DNA of 64,000 nucleotides from Rhodospirillaceae bacterium UBA1479 (GCA_002325375.1 DCRZ01000002.1:186001-250000); one strand, 5' to 3'; shown: positions 24,884 to 34,327, counted from the first letter of the stretch. The notes: generated by a model not told the origin, from the sequence alone. Program-made: numbers and translations.

Positions 24884-26038
24884 ATGGGCGTATACAATCT
24901 GGAGCGGCTGACCTTTCTTCTGGTCGATGACAACCGTTTCGTACTCAAGATATTGCAGGACGTACTGAAAACCCTCGGGGCCGGTCAGGTCATCACCGCG
25001 GAGAACGGCGTCGAAGCAATCGAGTTCCTGAGCGCCCATCACGGCCCCTATGGTTGTCCCGTTGACATGATCATTTCCGATCTGGTGATGGCGCCGATCG
25101 ACGGCCACCTGCTGCTGAAGTGGGTCCGCCAGGGCAAGGAATCGCCCAACCGCTTCATGCCTTTCATCATGATGTCCGGCGCCGCCGACACGGACAATGT
25201 CGAAAAGGCCCGCGACGGCGGGGCCAGCGAATTCCTGGCCAAGCCGTTTTCCGCCCAGACCGTTTGCAACCGGGTGCTTGAGGTCGTCGACTTTCCGCGC
25301 CAGTTCGTCGCCACCCGCGAATACTTCGGCCCTGACCGGCACCGCAAGAGCGACCCGAAGTGCCCTCACGACCGGCGCCGGATCAGCGAAAAGGACGCGA
25401 CCATCGTCTATTCCTCGGACCGCGTGCGCCGCCCCAGGAATGACGGCGACGTCTTCCTGTTCCGCCTGCCCAACAAGCTGAAGGAGAAGGTCGGCGGCCT
25501 GGGCATGAGCCCGCCGGGCGAACTGCCGCTGCGCCACCTGCAGGCGGCGGATCAGCACCTGCAGCGCAAGGGCCTGGAATTCCACGACTGGGCGCTCGGT
25601 TATCTGGCGACCTTGTCGAGCATCTGCGAGCGCGCGCTGCAGCAGTCGGTGGATCAGCGCGCCCGCCATTTCAAGAACATTAATCTGCTGGCCCATGAAC
25701 TGCGCGGTCAGGGCGGCACCTTCGGCTATCCGATCATCACCAACGTCGGCGAGATGCTGTACAAGATGACCCAGGCGCCCTGTCCGACCGAGGACCGCGC
25801 CGTCAAGGTCATCAAGGCCCATATCGACACCATGCGCAGCGTGTTTCGCGACAAGATCACCGGCGACGGCGGCGAAATCGGTATCCAGCTCATGCAGGAT
25901 TTGAAGCGGGCGATCCGCAAATACACCTTTGACGAACCCCGTGCGGAAGCCGCCGCGGCAGAGGCCAAAGCTGAACAGAAGAACCGCGGGGTCGAGCGCA
26001 TCGTCGCCCCCCCTCCCCGGTCAGGATCCGACGACTGA
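24884..26038 (+). CDS. Receiver-HPt-like phosphorelay protein
   Basis: A 384-residue protein. Residues 8-135 are a CheY-like receiver with Asp15/Asp16, phospho-acceptor Asp66 (MIISDLVMAP) and Lys120 (AKPF). A basic linker (150-200) follows. Residues 235-345 are helical and contain LLAHELRGQGGTFGYP, which resembles the H-x-L-K-G histidine motif of phosphotransfer (HPt) domains, with His271 as candidate. The tail is Ala/Glu-rich. It could shuttle phosphate inside one chain; this is inferred. No kinase is adjacent. The ATG has only a weak ribosome site, and a short overlapping frame precedes it (24826-24930). Confidence 0.7.
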   Translation: MGVYNLERLTFLLVDDNRFVLKILQDVLKTLGAGQVITAENGVEAIEFLSAHHGPYGCPVDMIISDLVMAPIDGHLLLKWVRQGKESPNRFMPFIMMSGAADTDNVEKARDGGASEFLAKPFSAQTVCNRVLEVVDFPRQFVATREYFGPDRHRKSDPKCPHDRRRISEKDATIVYSSDRVRRPRNDGDVFLFRLPNKLKEKVGGLGMSPPGELPLRHLQAADQHLQRKGLEFHDWALGYLATLSSICERALQQSVDQRARHFKNINLLAHELRGQGGTFGYPIITNVGEMLYKMTQAPCPTEDRAVKVIKAHIDTMRSVFRDKITGDGGEIGIQLMQDLKRAIRKYTFDEPRAEAAAAEAKAEQKNRGVERIVAPPPRSGSDD

Positions 26039-26059
26039 CCGGCGGACCGGTTACCAAGC

Positions 26060-27871
26060 TCAGCCGCCTTCGATCTCTTCCCGTTTCATCTCAAGCGCCA
26101 GCCACTCCTCTTCCAGGGTGGCCAGTTTCGCTTCGGCCTTGGTCAGGGCCGCCGCCGTATCGGTGAAGCGCGTGGCATTCTTGGCGAACAGGTTGGGGTC
26201 GGACAGGACCTTCTTATGGCCCGCGATCTCTTCCTCAAGCTTGGCCATGCGGTCGGGCAGAATCTTCAGCGCGTGGCTGTCCTTGAAGGACAGTTTGCGC
26301 TTTTCCTTCGGTGCTCCGGTCGAAGACGGCGCCGCGTTCTTTGCCGCGCCCTTGTCTTTCTTCGGCTTGTCGCGCAGCGGCGCCTCGCCGCGCTGCGCCA
26401 GCATGTCGGAATAACCGCCGGGATATTCCCGCCACTGGCCTTCGCCTTCCCAGGCGACGGTCGAGGTCACGACCCGGTCGATGAAATCGCGGTCGTGGCT
26501 GACCAGCAGCACGGCCCCTTCGTAATCGGCGATCATTTCCTGCAGCAGGTCGAGGGTTTCCAGGTCCAGGTCGTTGGTCGGCTCATCCAACACCAGAAGG
26601 TTCGACGGGCGGGCCAAGGCCCGCGCCAGCATCAGCCGGCCGCGTTCACCGCCCGACAATTCGCCGATCGGGGTCGGCGCCTGTTCGGGCAGGAACAGAA
26701 AGTCCTTCATGTAGCTGATGACGTGGCGCGGCTCGCCGCCCACGGAAATCGTGTCGCCGCTGCCGTCGGTCAGGGCGTCGGACAGGCTGGTCCGCGGGTT
26801 CAGGCTTTCGCGCTTCTGGTCCAGGGTCACCATCTCGACCGAGACGCCGACCTTGACCTTGCCCGTGTCGGGGGCGGCCTGGCCGGTCAGGATGTTCAGC
26901 AGGGTCGTCTTGCCGGCCCCGTTGGGGCCGATGATGCCGACCCGGTCACCGCGCAGGATGCGGGTGGAGAAGCCGTCGATCAGGGTGCGCTCGCCGTAGG
27001 CCTTGGTGATGTCCTCGGCGTCGATCACCAACTTGCCCGAGGTTTCGCTCTGGGCGGCGGCCAGTTTGACCTCGCCGGTTACTTGGCGCAGTTCGCGTTT
27101 CTGCTGGCGCATGTCCATCAGATTGCCGAGCCTGCGCTGGTTGCGCTTGCGCCGGGCCGACACGCCGTGGATCAGCCAATGGGTTTCGGCGGCGATCTTG
27201 CGGTCCAGCTTGTGGCGGGCGGTGCTTTCCTGTTCCAGGAGTTCGTCGCGCCATTCCTCGAACGCGGCAAAGCCCTGTTCCAGGCGCTTGACCTGACCCC
27301 GGTCCAGCCACAGGGTCGCCCGCGACAGGTTTTCCAGGAACCGGCGGTCGTGGCTGATCATGACGATGGCCGACGACATGGATTTCAACTCCTGTTCCAG
27401 CCAGGCGATGGCCGGCAGATCCAGGTGGTTGGTCGGCTCGTCCAGCAGCAGGATGTCCGGCTTGGGCGCCAATGCCCGAGCCAGGGCCGCGCGCCGGGCT
27501 TCGCCGCCGGACAGATGGCCGGGGGTTTCCTGGCCGGTCAGGCCCAGGACATCCAAAAGATACTGCGCGCGGTAAGGATCGTCACCCGGCGCCAGGCCGT
27601 CCTCGACATAGTCCAGGGTCGTGGCATGGCCGGACAGGTCCGGTTCCTGCGCCAGATAGCGTACGGTCGCCCCCGGTTGCACGAAAATTTCGCCCTTGTC
27701 CGGGTCGATCAGCCCGCCCGCGATCTTCAGCAGGGTCGACTTGCCGGACCCGTTGCGCCCGACCAGGCACAGGCGGTCGCCGCGCATGACGGCAAGCTCC
27801 GCCCCCTCGAGAAGCGGCGTGCCGCCGAAGGTCAGGTCGATGTCGCGAAGGTGGAGGATGGGTGGGGCCAA
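26060..27871 (-). CDS. uup: ABC-F type ATPase, Uup-like
   Basis: A 603-residue protein with two ATP-binding cassettes and no membrane part. First cassette: Walker A GRNGSGKS (38-45), LSGGE signature, LLLDEPTNHLD. Second cassette: GPNGAGKTTLL, LSGGERGRLMLARAL, LVLDEPTNDLDLETLD. The linker between them is rich in Arg/Lys. The C-terminal 90 residues are a Lys/Ala-rich linker and a coiled coil, as in Uup. ABC-F proteins act on the ribosome or, for Uup, have also been linked to DNA transposition control. The start appears to be TTG; no good ribosome site is seen. Confidence 0.88.
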   Translation of the reverse strand: MAPPILHLRDIDLTFGGTPLLEGAELAVMRGDRLCLVGRNGSGKSTLLKIAGGLIDPDKGEIFVQPGATVRYLAQEPDLSGHATTLDYVEDGLAPGDDPYRAQYLLDVLGLTGQETPGHLSGGEARRAALARALAPKPDILLLDEPTNHLDLPAIAWLEQELKSMSSAIVMISHDRRFLENLSRATLWLDRGQVKRLEQGFAAFEEWRDELLEQESTARHKLDRKIAAETHWLIHGVSARRKRNQRRLGNLMDMRQQKRELRQVTGEVKLAAAQSETSGKLVIDAEDITKAYGERTLIDGFSTRILRGDRVGIIGPNGAGKTTLLNILTGQAAPDTGKVKVGVSVEMVTLDQKRESLNPRTSLSDALTDGSGDTISVGGEPRHVISYMKDFLFLPEQAPTPIGELSGGERGRLMLARALARPSNLLVLDEPTNDLDLETLDLLQEMIADYEGAVLLVSHDRDFIDRVVTSTVAWEGEGQWREYPGGYSDMLAQRGEAPLRDKPKKDKGAAKNAAPSSTGAPKEKRKLSFKDSHALKILPDRMAKLEEEIAGHKKVLSDPNLFAKNATRFTDTAAALTKAEAKLATLEEEWLALEMKREEIEGG

Positions 27872-27970
27872 GGGTGGGGAAACCTAGTCTGTGGGCGAGA
27901 AGCGCCGCACATTACTAAATTCCGCGCACCAATGGAGAAATTCCTTTGGCCTTTCTGAAAGCGCCCCGCG

Positions 27971-28750
27971 TTATCCCCGCACCCGGTCGAGGAACGGGCC
28001 GACCGCCGCCAAAAAGCCCACCGGATTGTCGATGTTCGACAGATGGGCGGCGTTCGGAATGATCTCCAGCGTCGATCCCGTGACCAGGGCCTGGACGCTT
28101 TCCGCCGCCGCCAGGGGCGTGCGCTGGTCCTGGTCGCCGGTGACGATATGCATGGGTTTGTCGATGCCCTGTAACTGCGCGCGCACGTCCTCGGTGAAGA
28201 CGGAGCGCACGGCGTCCAGGTAATCGTCCTTGGTCATGCCGGTGATGGCGGCGATCAGGGCCTGGTGATGGGCCTTGTCTGTTGCCGGAAGCAGGGTGCT
28301 GTCGGCATAGTCCTTGGCGAATTCAGTCATGGTCATGGTCGCGATCTTGGCTTCCATGCCCTTGACCCGGTCCGGCCCCGCCGCGCCCATGAAGGCGAAG
28401 CTGTCGGCATAGACGATGGACAACACGTCATTGGGGGCCAGGGCGTGCAGACGGGCACATTGCAGGCCGCCCATGGAAATCCCCATGATGTGCGCAGGCA
28501 GCAGGCCCAGTTCCGTCAACAGGGCATGGGCGTCCTCGGCCACCGCCTGCATGGTTACGCCGCCCCGGTTGGACGAGCGGCCGTGGCCGCGGGCGTCGAG
28601 CGCGACGCAGGTGAACCTGTCCTGCAGGGCTGCGATCTGACCTTCCCACAAATAGCCGTTGGTGCCCAGGCTGTGCAGCATCAGCAGCGTCGGGCCGCTG
28701 CCGGCCTGGCGGTAATGAAGGGTTTCGCCGTTGACGGAAATCATGGGCAT
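27971..28750 (-). CDS. Alpha/beta hydrolase, 3-oxoadipate enol-lactonase-like
   Basis: A 259-residue alpha/beta hydrolase resembling PcaD. Nucleophile elbow GISMGG (serine), oxyanion region LHSLGTNGYLWEGQ, LDARGHGRS, acid in TGDQDQRTP and histidine in NAAHLSNIDNP. It ends a seven-gene operon with a molybdenum hydroxylase and an enoyl-CoA hydratase, so it probably opens a lactone or hydrolyses an ester formed from a hydroxylated ring. AGGA precedes the ATG. True PcaD function in protocatechuate breakdown is not supported by its neighbours. Confidence 0.85.
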   Translation of the reverse strand: MPMISVNGETLHYRQAGSGPTLLMLHSLGTNGYLWEGQIAALQDRFTCVALDARGHGRSSNRGGVTMQAVAEDAHALLTELGLLPAHIMGISMGGLQCARLHALAPNDVLSIVYADSFAFMGAAGPDRVKGMEAKIATMTMTEFAKDYADSTLLPATDKAHHQALIAAITGMTKDDYLDAVRSVFTEDVRAQLQGIDKPMHIVTGDQDQRTPLAAAESVQALVTGSTLEIIPNAAHLSNIDNPVGFLAAVGPFLDRVRG

Positions 28751-28765
28751 GGGCTGGTCCTGTTC

Positions 28766-29503
28766 TTAAGCTTTGTCTTGGGAGGTCATCTCGACCGCAA
28801 TCAGGTTTGCCCCATAACGGGCCTGCCCGGCAAGGTCCATGGTCGGGGCCAGGCGCATGTATTCCTTGATCGCGACCAGGGCGTTGCGGTCGCGGTCGGC
28901 CAACTTGGCGATATAGGCGTCGACCGCCGCCGTCAGGCCGCCCTTGGGGGCAACCCGGGAAACCATCCCGAATGCATGGGCTGTTTTGGCGTCGATCTCG
29001 TCCCGGGTCAGCACCATGTCGAGCACGGCCTTGGCCGGCATTTTCGGCAGGGCGGCGGAAATCGCCAGGGTCGGCGGCAGGTTGCCGTCCATTTCCGGCA
29101 TGGAAAACCGGGCCCCGTCCTCGGCGATGGTCACGTCGGCCTGGGCGGCGAAGGCGCAGCCGAATCCCTTGGCCCGGCCCTGCACGGCGGCCAGCACCGG
29201 CACCGGCGTCATGCGCAGATTTTCGTAGACGCCCAGGATGGCGTCGGCGACCCGCTCACGGAACGCCCGCGCATTGGCGGGGGGCGTCACGCCCGCGACG
29301 ATGCGCCGGCCCAGGCAGAAATCATCTCCTTCGCCGGTGACGACGACCAGCTTCACGGCCCGGTCGGAGCCTTCCGCGCGGATGGCGGCGCCGATGGCCT
29401 GCATGTCCGGCGGGGCCAGGGTGTTGCCCTCTGGTCCTTGGTTCAAGGTGACGCGGGCGACGGGGCCGTCGCGGGAAATACGGAAACGGTCGCTGGTGGT
29501 CAT
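28766..29503 (-). CDS. Enoyl-CoA hydratase/isomerase family protein
   Basis: A 245-residue crotonase-fold protein (RVTLNQGPEGNTLAPP, oxyanion loop VQGRAKGFGCAFAAQADVTIA, DGARFSMPEM). The usual hydratase glutamates are partly replaced around GFGC and PEMDG, so it might hydrate, isomerise or hydrolyse a CoA thioester. CAGGAGG lies at ideal distance before ATG 29503, and the start overlaps the stop of the hydroxylase large subunit by one base (TGATG), so it is translationally coupled to the molybdenum hydroxylase. Confidence 0.87.
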   Translation of the reverse strand: MTTSDRFRISRDGPVARVTLNQGPEGNTLAPPDMQAIGAAIRAEGSDRAVKLVVVTGEGDDFCLGRRIVAGVTPPANARAFRERVADAILGVYENLRMTPVPVLAAVQGRAKGFGCAFAAQADVTIAEDGARFSMPEMDGNLPPTLAISAALPKMPAKAVLDMVLTRDEIDAKTAHAFGMVSRVAPKGGLTAAVDAYIAKLADRDRNALVAIKEYMRLAPTMDLAGQARYGANLIAVEMTSQDKA

Positions 29504-31854
29504 CAGCGGTCCTCCTGGTTGGTCTCGCTCGCGGCGTTGATCAGCTCGACGATGCGCTGCGGGGTGATGGGGCAATCGGTGATGCGGATGCCGAAGGGCG
29601 ACAAGGCGTTTTCCACCGCCGCGACGATGGCGGCGGGGGCGGGGATGGTGCCGCCTTCGCCGGCCCCCTTGGCGCCCAAGGGGTTCAGGGGGGTCGGGCT
29701 TTCCATATGCACGATGTCGCAGGTCGGCACGATTTCCGCCGTCGGCATCAGGTAGTCGGCGAAGGTCGTGGTCAGGGGGTTGGCGTCGGCGTCGAACACC
29801 ATGCGTTCCAACAGCGCGTTGCCGATGCCGTGGGCGACCCCGCCCTGGACCTGGCCGTCGACCAGCATGGGATTGATGATCGTGCCGCAGTCGTGGACCA
29901 CGGTGTATTTCAGGATCGTGACCTGGCCCGTCTCGGGATCGACCTCAACCTCGGCGACGTGGCTGCCGTTGGAATAGGTCGCCTGCGGCGGGGTGAAGTA
30001 CCCCGACGCCTCCAGGTCCGGCTTCACCCCCTTGGGCAGGGCATAACCCGGCATGCCGCTGGTCATCTTGGCCAGTTCCTCGAAGGTGATGCTGTCGCCC
30101 TGTTCGCCCTTGATGCGCACGGCGCCGTGGGTCAGTTCCACATCCTCGGGCTTCACGTCGAACTTGGCGGCGGCGAGCGCCAGGGCCTTGCCGCGCAATT
30201 CGGTGGCGGCCATCCGCGTGGACGACCCGGCGTTGACGGTGATCCTGGAAGCATAGGTCCCCGCACCGCGCGGCATGACGCCCGTATCGCCGCCGACCAC
30301 GTCGATGTCGGTCACGTCGATGTTCAGCTCATCCGCGCAGATCTGCGCCAGGGTGGTGCGGTGGGCCTGGCCCGCCGCCGCCGCGCCCGTATAGATGGCG
30401 ACGCGTCCGTTGGTCAGGATGCGAATGGTCGCCCCCTCGAAGGGGCCCAGGCCCGTGCCTTCCACATAATTGCCGATGCCGATGCCGATATGCCGGCCCT
30501 GGGCCAAGGCCGCTTTCTGGCGGGCCGGGAAATCGTCATAGCCAGCGGCGGCCAGGGCCTTGGCCTGGGCGTCCGGGTAGTCGCCGGTATCGTACATCAC
30601 GGGCGCGCCGTCGCGGTAGGTCAGGCCCATGTCGTAGGGCATGTCGGATGCCTGGATGAAATTACGCCGCCGCACTTCCGCCGGGTCGAGGCCCAGTTTC
30701 GCGGCCACGGCGTCCAGCAGCCGTTCCATGGCGAACACGGCCTGGGGCCGCCCGGCGCCCCGCAGCGGCGTGGTTGGCACCAGGTTGGTGAAGGCGATGG
30801 TCACCGCCATGCGATAGGCCGGCAGCTTGTACGGGCCGGGCAGGGTGGTGGCCGAGATATAGGGCATGATGATGCCCCAGGGCAGATAGGCCCCGGCGTC
30901 GTGGATCAAGGTTCCCTTGATGCCCAGCAGACGCCCGTCGTCATCGACGGCGGCGGCGACGTCCCAGACCTGGTCCCGTTCCTGCGTCGTGGTCAGGAAA
31001 TGTTCGCGCCGGTCCTCGGCCCATTTCACGGGCCGGCCCAACAGGCGGGCCGCCGCCGGGATGACCAGTTCCTCGGGATAGACCTGGTTCTTGGGCCCGA
31101 AACCGCCGCCCACGTCGGGGGTGATGACCCGCACATGGTCTTCCGCCAGACCGAACATGTCGATCACGGCGCGCTGGGTGTTATGGGGCGTCTGGGTCGA
31201 GGACCAGATGCGAAAGGCGTCGCTGACCAGATCATAGACAGCGACCACCCCCCGGCATTCCATGGGATGGCCGGTGCCGCGATGGGGTTCGTACCGTTCG
31301 CGGATGACATGGGCGGCGTTGCGGAACGCCGCGTCCACATCGCCGAAGCTCAGGTTCAGGCGTCCGGCGATGTTGTCGGTCATGGTGGAATGGACGGCGG
31401 GGGCCCCCGGCTTCAGCGCCGCGTCGCAATGGGCGGTCGCGGGCAGGGGCTCCCAATCGACGATCACCCGTTCCGCCGCGTCCTCGGCCAGATGGCGGCT
31501 TTCGGCGATGACCACGGCCACCGCCTCGCCGACGAAGCAGACTTCCGATGTCGCCAGCGGCTCCTGCGTCACCGCATAGGTGATTTCCGGATGGGGCACT
31601 TGCAGCAGGATACGCTTGTCCAGCATTTCCGCCGGCAGGTCACGGGCCGTCAGAACGGCGACCACGCCCGGCATGGCGCGGGCCTCGGCGGCGTCGATCT
31701 CGGTGAAGGTGGCATGGGCGAAGGGGCTGCGCACGAAGGCGGCTTCCAGCAGGCCGGGCAGTTTCAGGTCGTCCAGGAATTGGCCGCGGCCGGTCAGCAG
31801 ATCCGGGTCTTCCACGCGCTTCACGCGCTGGCCGACGAAGGCGGTCGAACTCAT
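29503..31854 (-). CDS. Molybdenum hydroxylase large subunit (xanthine dehydrogenase/CoxL family)
   Basis: A 783-residue molybdopterin-cytosine-dinucleotide subunit. Seen: VGQRVKRVEDPDLLTGRGQFLDD start, GGGFGPKN, and the active-site loop PLRGAGR at 363-369. Near the C-terminus GAKGAGEGG carries the catalytic glutamate. Genuine form I CO dehydrogenase has AYxCSFR in the active-site loop; the loop here matches the RGAGR type of form II or other hydroxylases. With CoxS and CoxM it hydroxylates an unknown carbon centre using water and passes electrons through FeS and FAD. ATGA overlap with coxS. Confidence 0.9.
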   Translation of the reverse strand: MSSTAFVGQRVKRVEDPDLLTGRGQFLDDLKLPGLLEAAFVRSPFAHATFTEIDAAEARAMPGVVAVLTARDLPAEMLDKRILLQVPHPEITYAVTQEPLATSEVCFVGEAVAVVIAESRHLAEDAAERVIVDWEPLPATAHCDAALKPGAPAVHSTMTDNIAGRLNLSFGDVDAAFRNAAHVIRERYEPHRGTGHPMECRGVVAVYDLVSDAFRIWSSTQTPHNTQRAVIDMFGLAEDHVRVITPDVGGGFGPKNQVYPEELVIPAAARLLGRPVKWAEDRREHFLTTTQERDQVWDVAAAVDDDGRLLGIKGTLIHDAGAYLPWGIIMPYISATTLPGPYKLPAYRMAVTIAFTNLVPTTPLRGAGRPQAVFAMERLLDAVAAKLGLDPAEVRRRNFIQASDMPYDMGLTYRDGAPVMYDTGDYPDAQAKALAAAGYDDFPARQKAALAQGRHIGIGIGNYVEGTGLGPFEGATIRILTNGRVAIYTGAAAAGQAHRTTLAQICADELNIDVTDIDVVGGDTGVMPRGAGTYASRITVNAGSSTRMAATELRGKALALAAAKFDVKPEDVELTHGAVRIKGEQGDSITFEELAKMTSGMPGYALPKGVKPDLEASGYFTPPQATYSNGSHVAEVEVDPETGQVTILKYTVVHDCGTIINPMLVDGQVQGGVAHGIGNALLERMVFDADANPLTTTFADYLMPTAEIVPTCDIVHMESPTPLNPLGAKGAGEGGTIPAPAAIVAAVENALSPFGIRITDCPITPQRIVELINAASETNQEDR

Positions 31855-32351
31855 GCCGTGGCTCCCTTGCGCATCGCGTCGGCGGCGGCGAGCGCCGCGC
31901 GGACGATGGTGTCGTATCCCGTGCAGCGGCAGATGTTGCCGGAAAGGGCCTCGCGCAATTCCGGCTCATCCGCGTCCGGGTTGTCGCGCAGATAGGCCGT
32001 CAGGGTCGTGAGGATGCCCGGGGTGCAGAACCCGCATTGCAGGCCGTGGTTGTCCATGAAGGCCGCTTGCAGGGGGCTCAAGGTGCCGTCGTCGCCGGCC
32101 AGGCCCTCAATGGTGGTGACCTGGCGGCCCTCGGCCTGGACCGCCAGCATCAGGCAGCCGCGCACGGCCTCGCCGTCGACCAGCACGGTGCAGGCGCCGC
32201 AGACCCCGTGCTCACACCCCAGATGCGTGCCGGTCAGGCCCAGGCCGTGGCGCAGAAAATCGGCCAGGGAATAGCGGTCTTCCGTTACGGCGGAATGTTC
32301 CTTGCCGTTGACGGTCAGGGTGATGCGGCGTTCGGGCAGGGCATCAGGCAT
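31851..32351 (-). CDS. Molybdenum hydroxylase small subunit, two [2Fe-2S] clusters (CoxS family)
   Basis: A 166-residue iron-sulfur subunit. Plant-type ferredoxin cluster: Cys46, Cys51, Cys54 and Cys66 (CEHGVCGAC...C). Second cluster: Cys106, Cys109, Cys141 and Cys143 (CGFC, CRC). It ferries electrons from the Mo site to the FAD subunit. The start at 32351 overlaps the coxM stop by 8 bases; an in-frame ATG 30 bases earlier would overlap more and is less likely. Confidence 0.93.
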   Translation of the reverse strand: MPDALPERRITLTVNGKEHSAVTEDRYSLADFLRHGLGLTGTHLGCEHGVCGACTVLVDGEAVRGCLMLAVQAEGRQVTTIEGLAGDDGTLSPLQAAFMDNHGLQCGFCTPGILTTLTAYLRDNPDADEPELREALSGNICRCTGYDTIVRAALAAADAMRKGATA

Positions 32352-33219
32352 GGGCGGACTCCGATGCGCGGACGCAGGCATTGGCGAGGGAGCGGCGCAG
32401 CAGCACGCCCGCGAGGTGTTGGCGGTAGGCTTCGGTGACCAGGGCGTCGCCCGCCATGGGCCGCTCGGCGATGAGGGCCCCGGCCGCGCGGAACAGGGCG
32501 TCCGACGGCGTCTCGCCGATCATCATGGCTTCCACGTCGGTCGGGCGGACCGGGCCATCGTCGACACCGATCAGCACCACGGCGGCGCGGTCGATGCGCC
32601 CGTCCGTGTCCAGGGTGATCAGGCTGCCGACGCCCGCCATGGCGAAATCGCCGTGGCGTTGCGCGAATTCGCGGAAATCCCAGCCGTGGGCCGAAGGCCA
32701 GGCGTCGAAAGAAAGGGTGGTCAGAATTTCGCCCTCGTTGATGTCGGGGGTCATGTAGCCCAAGGGATAATCAGCCATGGCGACGCGGCGCGCGCCGTCC
32801 TGGCTGGTCAACGTGATCTCGGCCCCCAGCAGGGCGGCCATCCCCGGTAGTTCCGCCGCCGGATCGAGATGGGCCAGCGACCCGCCGACCGTGCCTCGGT
32901 TGCGGGTCTGGACATGGCCGACGAAGCCGAGGGCCTCGCGCAGGATCGGGCAGCAGGTGGCCAGGGCGGCGTCTTCCAATACCGTGCGCTGGCGGGTCAT
33001 GGCACCAAGAGTGACCCGCCCGCTGCCGATCGTGATCCCGGCGATCTCCGCCACCGGGTTGAGGTCGATCAGGTGATCGACCGCGACATAGCGCAGGTTC
33101 ATCATGGCCATCAGGGACTGTCCGCCGGACAGCAGGCGCGCGTTGTCCAGCGTTGCCGCCATCTCGGCGGCTTCGGCGAGCGATTCCGCCCGATGATAAG
33201 TGAAAGGGGCGGGCTTCAT
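32344..33219 (-). CDS. Molybdenum hydroxylase FAD subunit (CoxM family)
   Basis: A 291-residue FAD-binding subunit with the family's two pyrophosphate motifs: LLSGGQSLMAMMNLR (about 29-43) and TRNRGTVGGSLAHLDPAAELP (about 105-125). MKPAPFTYHRAES is the usual N-terminus. It oxidises the FeS clusters and passes electrons to a quinone or other acceptor. Its start overlaps the coxG stop by ATGA, so gene order is coxG-coxM-coxS-coxL. Confidence 0.92.
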   Translation of the reverse strand: MKPAPFTYHRAESLAEAAEMAATLDNARLLSGGQSLMAMMNLRYVAVDHLIDLNPVAEIAGITIGSGRVTLGAMTRQRTVLEDAALATCCPILREALGFVGHVQTRNRGTVGGSLAHLDPAAELPGMAALLGAEITLTSQDGARRVAMADYPLGYMTPDINEGEILTTLSFDAWPSAHGWDFREFAQRHGDFAMAGVGSLITLDTDGRIDRAAVVLIGVDDGPVRPTDVEAMMIGETPSDALFRAAGALIAERPMAGDALVTEAYRQHLAGVLLRRSLANACVRASESAHA

Positions 33220-33767
33220 GCGTCGGGCTTGCCCTGCTTTCCGCCCTTGAAGCGCGCGGTCAGCCCCTGCCACAAAAGCGACCCGACCTTGATCGCCTCC
33301 GGGTCCGGCTCTTCCCCGCTGTCGATGCGCTTGCTCAGGCGGGCCGCGAATTGATCGACCAGCTGCTGCGCCGTCTTGGTCACCACGCCCGCACCCCGCG
33401 CGTACTGGATGATGCTGCCGGCCAGGTTCAGGTCGGTCGCGACCTCGACCCGGGTGCCGTCGCCCGATGGATGCAATTGGAAGGTCACCGTGGCATGGGC
33501 CGAGCCACGGCCCCGGTCTTCCCGCCCCTTGGCGGAGACGCGGACCTTCATGGCCTCTGGGTCCACGTCCTCAATCACCGCCGTGCCGCGGAACGACAGG
33601 CTGACCGGGCCCAGTTTCAGTTCCACCATGCCTTCGTAGGTGCGTTCGTCCACCACCGCCGTCAGCTTGGTGCCCGGCAGGCAGGGCGCGACATAGGGGA
33701 TGTTCAGCAAGGTGCGCCAGGCATCGTCGGGGGCAAGGCTGAGGTCCAGGGTGTTCTCGATGATCAT
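33216..33767 (-). CDS. coxG: CoxG-like SRPBCC protein
   Basis: A 183-residue START/SRPBCC-fold protein of the CoxG family: IIENTLDLSLAPDDAWRTLLNIPYVAPCLPG, ELKLGPVSLSFRGTA, and a C-terminal tail with VDQFAARL. CoxG anchors CO dehydrogenase to the membrane in Oligotropha, and some homologues have been reported to bind quinones. Here it probably serves the same role for the co-encoded hydroxylase. Its start overlaps the marR stop (ATGA). Confidence 0.88.
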   Translation of the reverse strand: MIIENTLDLSLAPDDAWRTLLNIPYVAPCLPGTKLTAVVDERTYEGMVELKLGPVSLSFRGTAVIEDVDPEAMKVRVSAKGREDRGRGSAHATVTFQLHPSGDGTRVEVATDLNLAGSIIQYARGAGVVTKTAQQLVDQFAARLSKRIDSGEEPDPEAIKVGSLLWQGLTARFKGGKQGKPDA

Positions 33768-34303
33768 GGCTCCGGGTCCCGTTTGTCGGATTCCGGCGCT
33801 TCGAATTCGGCCAGCATCTTTTTCAGCAGGGCCGCGAGGGTATCCTGCTCCGCCGGGGTCAGGGTCTCGATCAAGCGGGCCTGGGTTTCCACATGGGCGA
33901 CAAGGGCCTGTTCGATCAGCTTTCGCCCTCGGTCGGTCAGGACGATCCGCACGCTGCGGCCGTCATCACGGTTGGCCCGGCGCACGACGTATCCCGCCCG
34001 CTCCAACTGGTCGATGCGGTGGGTCATGGTGCCCGATGTGACCATGGTCGAGGCGATCAATTCACCCGGTGACAGGCTGTAGGGCGGGCCGACGCGGAGC
34101 AGGGTCGACAGCACGTCGAACCCCGCCACGTTCAGGTCGAACTTGGCCCAGGTTTCTTCCATCCCGCGCAGAAAGAAGGTGCCGAGCCGCCGCACGCGAC
34201 CGACCACGCCCATGGGCGCGGTGGCCAGGTTCGGGAATCCCTGCCGCCATTCGGCAAGAATGCGGTCGACGTGATCCTCGGGGCGATTCGAAGAATGATC
34301 CAT
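33764..34303 (-). CDS. MarR-family transcriptional regulator
   Basis: A 179-residue winged-helix regulator: FDVLSTLLRVGPPYSLSPGELIASTMVTSGTMTHRIDQLERAGYVVRR is the recognition region and DDGRSVRIVLTDRG the wing. It is the first gene of the hydroxylase operon, overlapping coxG, so it is probably autoregulated and derepressed by an aromatic or heterocyclic ligand. A perfect 16-bp palindrome 25 bases before its start is the probable operator. The leader also contains a GCCGGA/TCCGGC hairpin (34304-34323). Confidence 0.9.
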   Translation of the reverse strand: MDHSSNRPEDHVDRILAEWRQGFPNLATAPMGVVGRVRRLGTFFLRGMEETWAKFDLNVAGFDVLSTLLRVGPPYSLSPGELIASTMVTSGTMTHRIDQLERAGYVVRRANRDDGRSVRIVLTDRGRKLIEQALVAHVETQARLIETLTPAEQDTLAALLKKMLAEFEAPESDKRDPEP

Positions 34304-34327
34304 GCCGGACAGTGTTCTCCGGCAACT

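Noticed and set aside
26216..27958. 580-codon frame on the + strand opposite the ABC-F gene
   Set aside because: Low-complexity translation and full overlap with a well-supported ATPase gene.
29707..31995. Long open frame on the + strand opposite the molybdenum hydroxylase large subunit
   Set aside because: Its translation is Gly/His/Arg-rich with no fold-like pattern. Long antisense frames are expected opposite high-GC genes; the minus-strand gene has clear family motifs.
29503..33767. Aerobic CO dehydrogenase (cox) operon
   Set aside because: Gene order and CoxG fit, but the active-site loop is PLRGAGR instead of AYxCSFR, and ring-cleavage-type accessory genes are present. Kept as a hydroxylase of unknown substrate.
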